From positions 1 to 24,792 of the forward strand of contig DDPD01000082.1 in the NCBI GenBank assembly GCA_002342025.1: DNA of 24,792 nucleotides, written 5' to 3'. The notes under the pieces are model-generated. The model was given only the letters and a program-made list of their open reading frames with translations, searched no databases and was not told the origin of the DNA. The stretch comes from Moraxellaceae bacterium UBA2477. GTDB taxonomy: Bacteria; Pseudomonadota; Gammaproteobacteria; Pseudomonadales; Moraxellaceae. Of the stretch, positions 8,238 through 14,981 are shown in pieces. The number at the start of each line of letters is the position of its first letter. The stretch's first letter is position 1. The position numbers were made by a program, and so were the translations under genes.

Positions 8238-9167
8238 TTAAAGCGTAACGTTAATCACTTCCAATCGATTAGCAGGCACTTCTTTGGGAGCTATCGAAGC
8301 CCTTTTCCCTTCCAGGCTTTCAAAATCAAAAAGCTTTACATCAGCCAGCTGCGAAGGCGCCACATTTTGAATCGCAGTAAACATACTGTCTAAGCGTTGC
8401 GGAAATTGCTTATCCCAGTCCCTCAGCATTTGATTAACTTGTGCGCGCTGTAGATTGGCCTGCGAACCGCACAGATTGCAAGGAATAATTGGAAACTCTT
8501 TAAGCGCTGCATATTCCGCAATATCCTTTTCTTTGCAGTAGGCCAAAGGTCGAATCAAAATATTCTTACCATCATCTGACAATAACTTCGGTGGCATCGC
8601 CTTCAATCGGCCATTATGAAAGAGATTCAACATTAGCGTAGCCATAATGTCATCTCGATGATGGCCTAATGCTACTTTGGTGGCACCAATTTCTTGGGCA
8701 AAAGCATATAAGTTGCCACGGCGAAGCCGGCTACAAACGGCGCAATACGTTTGCCCCTCAGGTGTCAGTTCTTTAACAATGCTGTAGGTATCTTTTTCAA
8801 GAATATAGAAAGGAACACCACGAGCCGTTAAATATGCGGGCAGTACATGCTCAGGAAAGTCTGGTTGCTTTTGATCCAGATTAACGGCCACAATTTCAAA
8901 CTTTATTGGCGAGCTTATCTGAAGGCTTAACAAAATTTCCAACATGGTGTAACTGTCCTTACCTCCGGACAGGCAAACCATGATCTTGTCGCCCTCTTGG
9001 ATCATATTGAAATCTTCAATAGCCTGGCCCGTTAAGCGACGAAGCCGCTTCTGCAACTTATTGAGACGCTGACGCTTTACGTCATCTTTGGAAGATAGGC
9101 TGTCAACAGAAGACGGGCTTGTCTCTGCCAAATCTGTGGGATCAATAAATTGCACGGAGCTAACCAT
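8238..9167 (-). CDS. ttcA: tRNA 2-thiocytidine(32) synthetase TtcA
   Basis: TtcA thiolates C32 of certain tRNAs, using ATP and an iron-sulfur cluster. The PP-loop is S67-G-G-K-D-S72. The conserved CxxC is C142-A-V-C145, and the later PC230-N-L-C233-G motif supplies the third cluster cysteine. LNKLQKRLRRLTG and VALGHHRDD are typical TtcA blocks. The 309-residue protein has about 15 extra N-terminal residues compared with E. coli. The ATG at 9167 is chosen because GAGG lies 9 bases upstream; an ATG at 9182 lies in the loop of the preceding terminator hairpin and has no ribosome-binding site. The gene begins immediately after the T-run of the terminator of the second fadL-like gene, an unusual arrangement treated among the findings. 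Its 3' end shares a terminator with the convergent fadL-like gene. Confidence 0.96.
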   Translation of the reverse strand: MVSSVQFIDPTDLAETSPSSVDSLSSKDDVKRQRLNKLQKRLRRLTGQAIEDFNMIQEGDKIMVCLSGGKDSYTMLEILLSLQISSPIKFEIVAVNLDQKQPDFPEHVLPAYLTARGVPFYILEKDTYSIVKELTPEGQTYCAVCSRLRRGNLYAFAQEIGATKVALGHHRDDIMATLMLNLFHNGRLKAMPPKLLSDDGKNILIRPLAYCKEKDIAEYAALKEFPIIPCNLCGSQANLQRAQVNQMLRDWDKQFPQRLDSMFTAIQNVAPSQLADVKLFDFESLEGKRASIAPKEVPANRLEVINVTL

Positions 9168-9192
9168 AAAAAAGCGCCTCATAGAGAGGCGC
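9168..9192 (-). terminator. Terminator of second fadL-like gene, abutting the ttcA start codon
   Basis: On the minus strand GCGCCTC, a 5-base loop, GAGGCGC and six T residues form a compact intrinsic terminator 39 bases after the fadL-like stop. The T-run ends directly at the ttcA ATG, and the 3' arm of the stem contains GAGG, the only plausible ttcA ribosome-binding site. Confidence 0.85.
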
Positions 9193-9194
9193 GA

Positions 9195-9223
9195 ATTGTC
9201 CTAAAACTCTTGGCCGCTGTAAA
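9195..9223 (-). promoter_or_regulatory. Candidate sigma-70 promoter for ttcA
   Basis: On the minus strand TTTACA (9223-9218), a 17-base spacer and GACAAT (9200-9195) lie between the fadL-like stop and the terminator hairpin. The -35 has 5 of 6 consensus bases and the -10 has 4 of 6. The expected start site is near 9187-9189, inside the 5' arm of the hairpin, so transcripts from here would lack most of that arm. Confidence 0.5.
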
Positions 9224-9231
9224 CCAAGCTA

Positions 9232-10827
9232 TTAGAAACGCTGGTTTAACTGTAGGCCAACCGAATTTACATAGGTGTTGCTGAATCTGCCCTTAAAGCG
9301 GTCTGCATTGCCGGTGCATTCATCTGTGGCTTGAACACCTACCGCGTTACCGGGCATGACATAACCCGTTGGGTGGCAATTGTCTTGGTAGTTAGCCTGC
9401 GCATCCTCAAGCGTAATAAAGGAGTAGGCGAAATCGATGCTGGTCTTTTTATCTTTGCGATAATTTACTCCCAAGGAGTAAACACGACGATTTGCGTCTG
9501 GCAACGAGCCATGACGAGCCTCTGCATTAGGAACTGGCGTTTGCTCATAACCTAGACCAGCACGCGCCAGCCAATGTTCATTTACGCGATAGTTAGCCCC
9601 GACACCGACCTTAAAGACATCTCGAAATTTCGTTTTTACAACCACCGCACCTTGACGAACGGTATTGCCATCGGGATCCGTTCTATCTTCCGCCTCAATG
9701 CGCAATTCGTTAACGCGACTGGCTCGAGTCCAGTTAACCGAACTCATTAATGCTAACTTCGGTGTTAATTGGTGGAAAACACCACCGATAGCCACTTCTG
9801 GGGTGGTAATGCGTAACTTCGAGTCAGTATCAGGGCGAACATATTGCTCAATATAAGTGCGCGCATCGATCGCACCCGTTGTTATAAGAGAAAGGGGGTC
9901 CTTAGGGTTTGGGATACGCCCTGAAATGTCCTTAAAGTCCCAATCAAACTCACCCTTAATATCTTGAGTGATCTTGGAGCGATAGGACAAACTAACTCGG
10001 CTTTGATCGTCATTGAATGCAAACAAATAGCCCGCATTCCATCCAAAGCCATAGCCATAGCCTTCAACGTTGAGAATCCCCTCACCTTGAACTGCCTGTG
10101 TACCTAGCAGCGGATTATCGGTGGTTAATAAATTGCCAATGGTACTCGTCGTGAGTTCGCATAAACCGTTTACTAGGGCGATGTTCAATCCTGTGCACAC
10201 TGTATTGGGGACGCCGCCCGCAAATTCGTACGCGGTATTTTGTGCAACACCAGCGACTGCATTTTTCACATCTGCTTTAGAGCGTAAACGCACATGCATA
10301 ATTTGCGCAGAGATCCCAAACCCAATGGAGTGCTTGTCATCAAAACGAATCGAGAATGATGGATTGATATTTACCGACTCAATAGCACCTCTATCGATAG
10401 AGTAACGACCAGACCAGTCAGACTTGTAATTAACATTTGCCCCATAAGGCACAAACACACCCAAGCCAACGGTGATCTGGTCATCTAGTGGTGTAGTAGC
10501 ATAAAACTCGCCCCCACCAATAAATTTGGGATGGTAAGTACCGCCATTACCACCACCCGTAGGGGTGCCATCGACCAAAGTCGAACCTTGATCTTCAAAC
10601 TGACCGCGAACAGAAAGTAATTGCAGGCCTTGGCTTACCTGGGTGCCCCGAAGACGAGACATCCCTGCAGGATTAAAATATATCGTAGAGGCATCTGCAG
10701 CTTCTGCAGCATTAGCATTTGCAGACCCCATCGCGCTAGTTGATTGCCATGGGAATTCAATCCCAGCAGCAAGAGCAGCCGTAGGCGCTAAAAGCAGATA
10801 GGGTAAAAGTGCTGAGCGATAAAACAT
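9232..10827 (-). CDS. OmpP1/FadL/TodX-family outer-membrane channel, paralogue 2
   Basis: A 531-residue FadL-type barrel, plainly paralogous to the one at 6523-8187. Both share the NPAG hatch motif (here residues 52-55), NYKSDW followed by Y-x-I-D, IRFDDKHS, TPVP, KFKGRF/RFKGRF near the end, and a C-terminal N-Q-[KR]-F. The signal peptide is short, with probable cleavage after A20 (ALA/AG). I chose ATG 10827 because a GGGA-type ribosome-binding site lies about 5 bases upstream; ATG 10833 and TTG 10842 are alternatives that leave the signal peptide intact. Cysteine pairs C211/C223 and C484/C504 match those of paralogue 1 in position. It is expected to import long-chain fatty acids or hydrocarbons. 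It lies downstream of pyrF on the same strand, with its own candidate promoter. Confidence 0.9.
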   Translation of the reverse strand: MFYRSALLPYLLLAPTAALAAGIEFPWQSTSAMGSANANAAEAADASTIYFNPAGMSRLRGTQVSQGLQLLSVRGQFEDQGSTLVDGTPTGGGNGGTYHPKFIGGGEFYATTPLDDQITVGLGVFVPYGANVNYKSDWSGRYSIDRGAIESVNINPSFSIRFDDKHSIGFGISAQIMHVRLRSKADVKNAVAGVAQNTAYEFAGGVPNTVCTGLNIALVNGLCELTTSTIGNLLTTDNPLLGTQAVQGEGILNVEGYGYGFGWNAGYLFAFNDDQSRVSLSYRSKITQDIKGEFDWDFKDISGRIPNPKDPLSLITTGAIDARTYIEQYVRPDTDSKLRITTPEVAIGGVFHQLTPKLALMSSVNWTRASRVNELRIEAEDRTDPDGNTVRQGAVVVKTKFRDVFKVGVGANYRVNEHWLARAGLGYEQTPVPNAEARHGSLPDANRRVYSLGVNYRKDKKTSIDFAYSFITLEDAQANYQDNCHPTGYVMPGNAVGVQATDECTGNADRFKGRFSNTYVNSVGLQLNQRF

Positions 10828-10888
10828 GAACATCCCATCCAATGCAGTGAGTCAGAGTGAAGCCTCGGTGCGAGGACTTAATAATCAC

Positions 10889-10897
10889 ATTCTAACA
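10889..10897 (-). promoter_or_regulatory. Candidate extended -10 promoter of fadL paralogue 2
   Basis: On the minus strand TGTTAGAAT gives an extended -10 (TG, one base, then TAGAAT, 5 of 6 consensus). It lies about 60 bases before the chosen start. No convincing -35 is seen. The 129-base gap to pyrF holds no clear terminator, so some read-through from pyrF is possible. Confidence 0.35.
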
Positions 10898-10956
10898 AGG
10901 CTACAAATCAGATGGGAGGCTATAAAAATAAGACAATCGGTAAAGCAGGCAATTGA

Positions 10957-11679
10957 CTAAAAAATTCCAATGGAGTTGTTGATCTTTTGGAGTGCCATTA
11001 CAGGATCAGTGGCTTGTGTAATCGGACGCCCAATTACCAAGTAGTTAACACCCATTTTTATCGCCTGCTCTGGTGTCATGATACGGCGCTGGTCATCAGC
11101 CACAGCATCAACTGGACGTATACCCGGAGTGACCAGTGCAAAATCCTTAGGCAGGAGTGAGCGCAGAGAGACGGCCTCTTGCGCAGAGCATACGACACCA
11201 TGCAAACCACAATCGGCAGCCAACGAAGCAAGTGATTTCACATGCTCCAATGGTGAGCGCTGAATACCAATTTCCTGAAGGTCTTCTGCTTCCATACTGG
11301 TCAACACAGTCACTGCGGTTAAGAGCGTCTGATAGTCGCCTTTCTCTAAACGCTCACGGGCAGCGGTCATCATGCGACGACCGCCCTGAGCATGAACGTT
11401 GACCATCCACACACCAAGGTCTGCTGCCGCAGCAACAGCACCAGCAACAGTATTTGGAATGTCATGGAACTTGAGATCTAAGAAGACTTCAAAGCCCCGG
11501 TCCTGTAGTGAGCGAACTAAAGCAGGGCCCGTGTGGGTAAATAGTTCCTTGCCTATTTTTAGACGGCAAGACCCCTCAGGTAATCGGTCTGCAAAGGCTT
11601 CCGCCTGATAAGCAGACGTAAAGTCTAAGGCTACGATTACGGGTGATGTAGCCCGCACAGACTGAGAAGGAACCGACAT
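10957..11679 (-). CDS. pyrF: Orotidine 5'-phosphate decarboxylase
   Basis: PyrF converts OMP to UMP, the last step of pyrimidine synthesis. The 240 residues fit the family. The catalytic signature is F67-D-x-K-F-H-D-I-P-N type: here D68-L-K70-F-H-D73-I-P-N-T-V, with the catalytic Lys and both Asp residues present. VALDF (near 17), LKIGKELF and the C-terminal phosphate-binding V-I-G-R-P-I-T are also intact. The ATG at 11679 has a purine-rich GAAGAGAG upstream. It follows lapA by 22 bases and is the last gene of the ihfB-lapA-pyrF set, an arrangement widespread in gammaproteobacteria. The stop is TAG. Confidence 0.97.
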   Translation of the reverse strand: MSVPSQSVRATSPVIVALDFTSAYQAEAFADRLPEGSCRLKIGKELFTHTGPALVRSLQDRGFEVFLDLKFHDIPNTVAGAVAAAADLGVWMVNVHAQGGRRMMTAARERLEKGDYQTLLTAVTVLTSMEAEDLQEIGIQRSPLEHVKSLASLAADCGLHGVVCSAQEAVSLRSLLPKDFALVTPGIRPVDAVADDQRRIMTPEQAIKMGVNYLVIGRPITQATDPVMALQKINNSIGIF

Positions 11680-11701
11680 GAAAAACTCTCTTCGACGTAA
11701 C

Positions 11702-11929
11702 TTAAGCTTTGGGCTTATTCAAACGGACACGCAGAGCACCTAAGCAAAAGCCTAAAAATAGACCCAGCAAAAAAGTGACCAAAATGACAAAGCCGGCATT
11801 GATCGAAGGCGTTTGAACAAAGATCAAATTTAGTGCGATGGACTGGTCGTTCACGATCACCATCCATAACACGACGAACGCGGCAAGCACTGTTGAAGAG
11901 TAAAAAGCAACACGCCTAAGGACAGGCAT
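11702..11929 (-). CDS. lapA: LapA-domain (DUF1049) inner-membrane protein
   Basis: A 75-residue membrane protein with two hydrophobic segments (about residues 8-28 and 43-65) and a basic C-terminal tail (RVRLNKPKA). Size, topology and the NDQSIALNLIF loop between the segments fit the LapA/DUF1049 family. In E. coli LapA works with LapB and FtsH to control LpxC turnover and so lipopolysaccharide synthesis. No lapB follows here, as pyrF is next. The start ATG overlaps the ihfB stop as TAATG, so its translation is probably coupled to ihfB. Function beyond the family name is by analogy. Confidence 0.85.
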   Translation of the reverse strand: MPVLRRVAFYSSTVLAAFVVLWMVIVNDQSIALNLIFVQTPSINAGFVILVTFLLGLFLGFCLGALRVRLNKPKA

Positions 11930-12249
11930 TAGCTCTCTCCTTCCTGGATGGGGGTATGACTCGCACTTTCGTTCACCCGGTCTCTCAGCTCTTTCCCCGG
12001 CTTAAAGTGCGGAGAACGCTTACCTTCCAATTTCACCGATTCCCCGGTTTTCGGGTTACGGCCTACACGTGGCGCACGATAATGCAGCGAGAAACTGCCA
12101 AAACCACGGATCTCAATACGCTCACTGGCTGATAGCGTTTCAGACAAGTGCTCAACCATGGTTTTAACTGAAAGCTCAACATCTTTCAGCGTTAGCATGG
12201 TCTGACGCGCAGCGAGGCGGTCAATCAGTTCGGAGCGGGTCAATGACAT
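11929..12249 (-). CDS. ihfB: Integration host factor beta subunit
   Basis: IHF-beta pairs with IHF-alpha to bind and sharply bend DNA, acting in transcription, replication and recombination. The 106 residues contain the family start MSLTRSELIDRLAARQ, the GFGSFSLHYR segment and the DNA-binding arm PRVGRNPKTGESV with the intercalating proline (P66). HFKPGKELRDRVN closes the fold. The C-terminus is about 10 residues longer than in E. coli. The ATG has TGAGG about 8 bases upstream. It lies downstream of rpsA, as in most gammaproteobacteria, but is separated from it by a strong terminator, so it needs its own promoter in the 60 bases between. Its stop overlaps the lapA start. Confidence 0.96.
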   Translation of the reverse strand: MSLTRSELIDRLAARQTMLTLKDVELSVKTMVEHLSETLSASERIEIRGFGSFSLHYRAPRVGRNPKTGESVKLEGKRSPHFKPGKELRDRVNESASHTPIQEGES

Positions 12250-12309
12250 GGCAAAGCCTCAACCGTTTCAAACAAACGGGGCAAGAAACAAGAGCCTGAT
12301 TTTAAACAT

Positions 12310-12346
12310 AAAAAAACGGGGATAGACAACTATCCCCGTTTTTTTT
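12310..12346 (-). terminator. Intrinsic terminator after rpsA
   Basis: A 16-bp stem (AAAAAAACGGGGATAG / CTATCCCCGTTTTTTT) with an ACAA loop lies 17 bases after the rpsA stop on the minus strand and ends in a long T-run. Its symmetry would allow action on the other strand too, but no + strand gene needs it. It insulates ihfB from rpsA. Confidence 0.95.
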
Positions 12347-12362
12347 ACAGCAAAGTTAGCAC

Positions 12363-14033
12363 TTAGCTGCCCATTTGCGCCTTAATCAGGTCACCAATGG
12401 TCTTAGGACCGGCTGCATCAGCACCCTGATCCTTCAGCGAAGCAATTGCTTCACGGTCTTCAGCTTCATCCTTGGCCTTCACGGACAGGGAAATGACGCG
12501 GGTCTTGCGATCGATACCGATGATCTTGGCTTCAACGGCATCGCCGACAGCCAGGAACTTGGTCGCGTCTTCAACACGGTCACGGCTCAGCTCAGAAGCA
12601 CGCAGCGTGGCTTCAACACCGTCGATGTCGATAGTAGCGCCCTTAGCGTCAACCGACTTAACCGTGCCCTTAACCATGGAGCCCTTGTCGAAGCTGCCGA
12701 CGAAGTCACCGAACGGATCGCGCTCGAGTTGCTTGATGCCCAACGAGATGCGCTCACGCTCTGGATCAACCGAGAGAATGGTGGCTTCGATTGGATCGCC
12801 CTTCTTGAAGCGACGCACGGCTTCTTCGCCCGCTTCGTTCCAAGAAATGTCGGACAGGTGAACCAGACCGTCGATGCCGCCGTCGAGACCAATGAAGATA
12901 CCGAAATCGGTGATCGACTTGATGTTGCCGGAAACCTTCTCGCCCTTCTCGTGTTGACGCGCAAAGGCATCCCACGGATTTTCACGGCACTGCTTGATGC
13001 CGAGGGAGATACGACGACGCTCTTCGTCGATGTCGAGAACCATAACTTCCACGGCGTCGCCGATCTGAACGACCTTGGACGGGTGAATGTTCTTGTTGGT
13101 CCAATCCATTTCAGACACGTGAACCAGACCTTCCACGCCTTCTTCGATTTCGGCAAAGCAGCCGTAATCGGTCAGGTTGGTGATCTTAGCGTTGACACGT
13201 GTACCTTCTGGGTAACGGCCCATCAGCGCCAGCCATGGATCTTCGCCAAGTTGCTTCAGACCCAAGGAAACACGGTTGCGCTCGCGGTCGAACTTGAGAA
13301 CCTTAACGGTCAACTCAGTGCCCACTTCAACGATTTCCGATGGGTGCTTGATGCGCTTCCAAGCCATGTCAGTGATGTGCAACAGACCATCAATACCGCC
13401 CAGATCAACGAATGCGCCGTAGTCGGTGAGGTTCTTAACGATACCCTTAACGACTTGGCCTTCTTGCAGGTTGGCGAGCAGCTGTTCGCGTTCTGCAGAC
13501 GACTCGGCTTCCATCACGGCGCGGCGCGAAACAACCACGTTGTTACGCTTAGCATCGAGCTTGATGAGCTTGAATTCCAGCTCACGGCCTTCCAAATGCG
13601 CAGTGTCGCGAATTGGACGGATGTCGACCAGCGAACCTGGCAGGAACGCGCGGATGGAACCGACGTCGACGGTGAAGCCGCCCTTGACCTTGCCGGAGAT
13701 GATGCCACGAATGATTTCGCCGGCTTCGAAAACCTTCTCCAAACGGATCCAGGTTTCGGCACGCTTGGCTTTTTCGCGGGACAGCACGGTGTAACCCATG
13801 CCGTTGTCGAGGGCGTCAACAACAACGTCAACCTCGTCACCCACGGCAACTTCCAGCTCGCGGCGATCGTTCAGGAACTCTTCACGGGCAATAACGCCCT
13901 CGGACTTGAGGCCAGTGTCAACGGTGATCCAGTCGTTATCGATTGCAACGACGGTACCGCGGATCAGCGCACCGCGCTCCACGTCCAGGGAAATTAAGCT
14001 TTCTTCAAATAGGGCGGCAAATGAATCAGTCAT
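12363..14033 (-). CDS. rpsA: 30S ribosomal protein S1
   Basis: S1 is the mRNA-binding ribosomal protein needed to initiate translation of most messages. The 556 residues (E. coli 557) hold six S1 repeats. Repeats 3-6 are marked by recurring G-x-V-K-x-[LI]-T-D-[YF]-G-x-F and R-x-x-R-[IV]-S-L-G-[IL]-K-Q. The N-terminal MTDSFAALFEESL and C-terminal TIGDLIKAQMGS are typical. I chose ATG 14033, with GGAAGGA 4 bases upstream, over an upstream in-frame start at 14060 whose residues do not match the family. Codon use is highly biased, as expected of a very abundant protein. cmk lies upstream, with a 195-base gap that probably carries the rpsA leader and promoter. Confidence 0.98.
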   Translation of the reverse strand: MTDSFAALFEESLISLDVERGALIRGTVVAIDNDWITVDTGLKSEGVIAREEFLNDRRELEVAVGDEVDVVVDALDNGMGYTVLSREKAKRAETWIRLEKVFEAGEIIRGIISGKVKGGFTVDVGSIRAFLPGSLVDIRPIRDTAHLEGRELEFKLIKLDAKRNNVVVSRRAVMEAESSAEREQLLANLQEGQVVKGIVKNLTDYGAFVDLGGIDGLLHITDMAWKRIKHPSEIVEVGTELTVKVLKFDRERNRVSLGLKQLGEDPWLALMGRYPEGTRVNAKITNLTDYGCFAEIEEGVEGLVHVSEMDWTNKNIHPSKVVQIGDAVEVMVLDIDEERRRISLGIKQCRENPWDAFARQHEKGEKVSGNIKSITDFGIFIGLDGGIDGLVHLSDISWNEAGEEAVRRFKKGDPIEATILSVDPERERISLGIKQLERDPFGDFVGSFDKGSMVKGTVKSVDAKGATIDIDGVEATLRASELSRDRVEDATKFLAVGDAVEAKIIGIDRKTRVISLSVKAKDEAEDREAIASLKDQGADAAGPKTIGDLIKAQMGS

Positions 14034-14228
14034 GTAATCCTTCCAGTGCCGGGATGGCACTTGTGTGTAAATCCACCTGACCAGCTCAGGAGGCGTTGTG
14101 GTTTTTTAGTCTCTCGACTCGCCAAGCTGGTGGACGCGAGAAGAGAAACCCCCAACAACATGGGCCTTAGGGCAAGGCACATGCTCGTTAGCCTTTATTT
14201 AATTCATGACGCTAAGCCATGGATTAAA
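14034..14228 (-). promoter_or_regulatory. rpsA leader region with hairpins (probable S1 autoregulation)
   Basis: The largest gap of the window holds no gene. Two structures are visible on the minus strand: a bulged hairpin at 14111-14145 (CTCTTCTCG against CGAGTCGAGAG) and a short one at 14046-14060 (GTGCC, loop ATCCC, GGCAC) only 5 bases before the ribosome-binding site. The loop ATCC could pair with the GGAT of that site. S1 is known to repress its own mRNA through a structured leader; that role here is inference. No convincing promoter boxes were found. Confidence 0.4.
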
Positions 14229-14951
14229 TTACATATATTTGGCAATACTCGGTATCTTTTGGGCCGCTTCAAACACATGAGCTACCACGGCATCAATGCC
14301 AAGATCGGTACTGTCCAACACGATGGCATCATCCGCTGGCTTCAGCGGTGCAACTGTACGCTGCGTGTCGCGTGCGTCACGGGCTTGGATGTCATCGATT
14401 AGGGCGGCGAGACTAGCACTAAAGCCTCTTTCCAGCAATTGCTTGTAGCGCCGCTCAGCTCTGGCCTCGGCCGACGCGGTGAGGAAAATCTTGAGCTCGG
14501 CATCTGGAAAAACCACCGTGCCCATATCGCGCCCATCGGCGACCAGGCCCGGCGTTTCACGAAACGCTTGCTGACGGGCCATGAGCGCATCGCGTACACG
14601 AGGCAATGCTGCGACCTGGGAAGCCGCACGTCCGGCCTCCTCTGTGCGGATACTGTGAGTCACATCCTCGCCTTCCAGCAAGATTTGAGCCTCTCCAGAC
14701 GCATCGAATAAAAACTGCACATCAAGATGAGCCGCTAATACTTCTAAGGCGGCCTCATTCGTCACGGCTACGGCATGACGCTCTGCCGCTGCACCCAACA
14801 AGCGATACAGCGCGCCTGAATCGAGCACATGAAAACCCAAACGGGTGGCCACACGATGAGCGATAGTGCCCTTACCCGATCCACTGGGGCCATCAATGGT
14901 GATGACCGGCGCTAGCAGGACGCGTGGGGACTTTTCGATTTCAGCACTCAT
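14229..14951 (-). CDS. cmk: Cytidylate kinase
   Basis: Cmk phosphorylates CMP and dCMP to the diphosphates. The 240-residue protein has the P-loop I-D-G21-P-S-G-S-G-K-G28, the LDSGALYR substrate segment, the D-G-R-D-M-G-T-V-V-F-P-D-A block and the lid region RDARDTQR, all diagnostic. ATG 14951 is chosen, with GAG 7 bases upstream; a TTG at 14966 would add five unlike residues and has less support. It follows tyrA/aroA by 30 bases and so probably shares its transcript, and precedes rpsA as in most gammaproteobacteria. Confidence 0.96.
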   Translation of the reverse strand: MSAEIEKSPRVLLAPVITIDGPSGSGKGTIAHRVATRLGFHVLDSGALYRLLGAAAERHAVAVTNEAALEVLAAHLDVQFLFDASGEAQILLEGEDVTHSIRTEEAGRAASQVAALPRVRDALMARQQAFRETPGLVADGRDMGTVVFPDAELKIFLTASAEARAERRYKQLLERGFSASLAALIDDIQARDARDTQRTVAPLKPADDAIVLDSTDLGIDAVVAHVFEAAQKIPSIAKYM

Positions 14952-14981
14952 GAATACGCTCAACAAAACATTAAAAAAGAT

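Noticed and set aside
12375..13997. A 540-codon open frame on the + strand, opposite rpsA.
   Set aside because: It lies wholly antisense to a highly conserved, strongly codon-biased ribosomal gene; the frame stays open because of that bias. It shows no recognisable domain and no good ribosome-binding site.
14101..14170. GC-rich hairpin region before rpsA considered as a tRNA or small RNA gene.
   Set aside because: No cloverleaf, anticodon stem or T-loop sequence can be drawn; the structure fits better as part of the rpsA leader.
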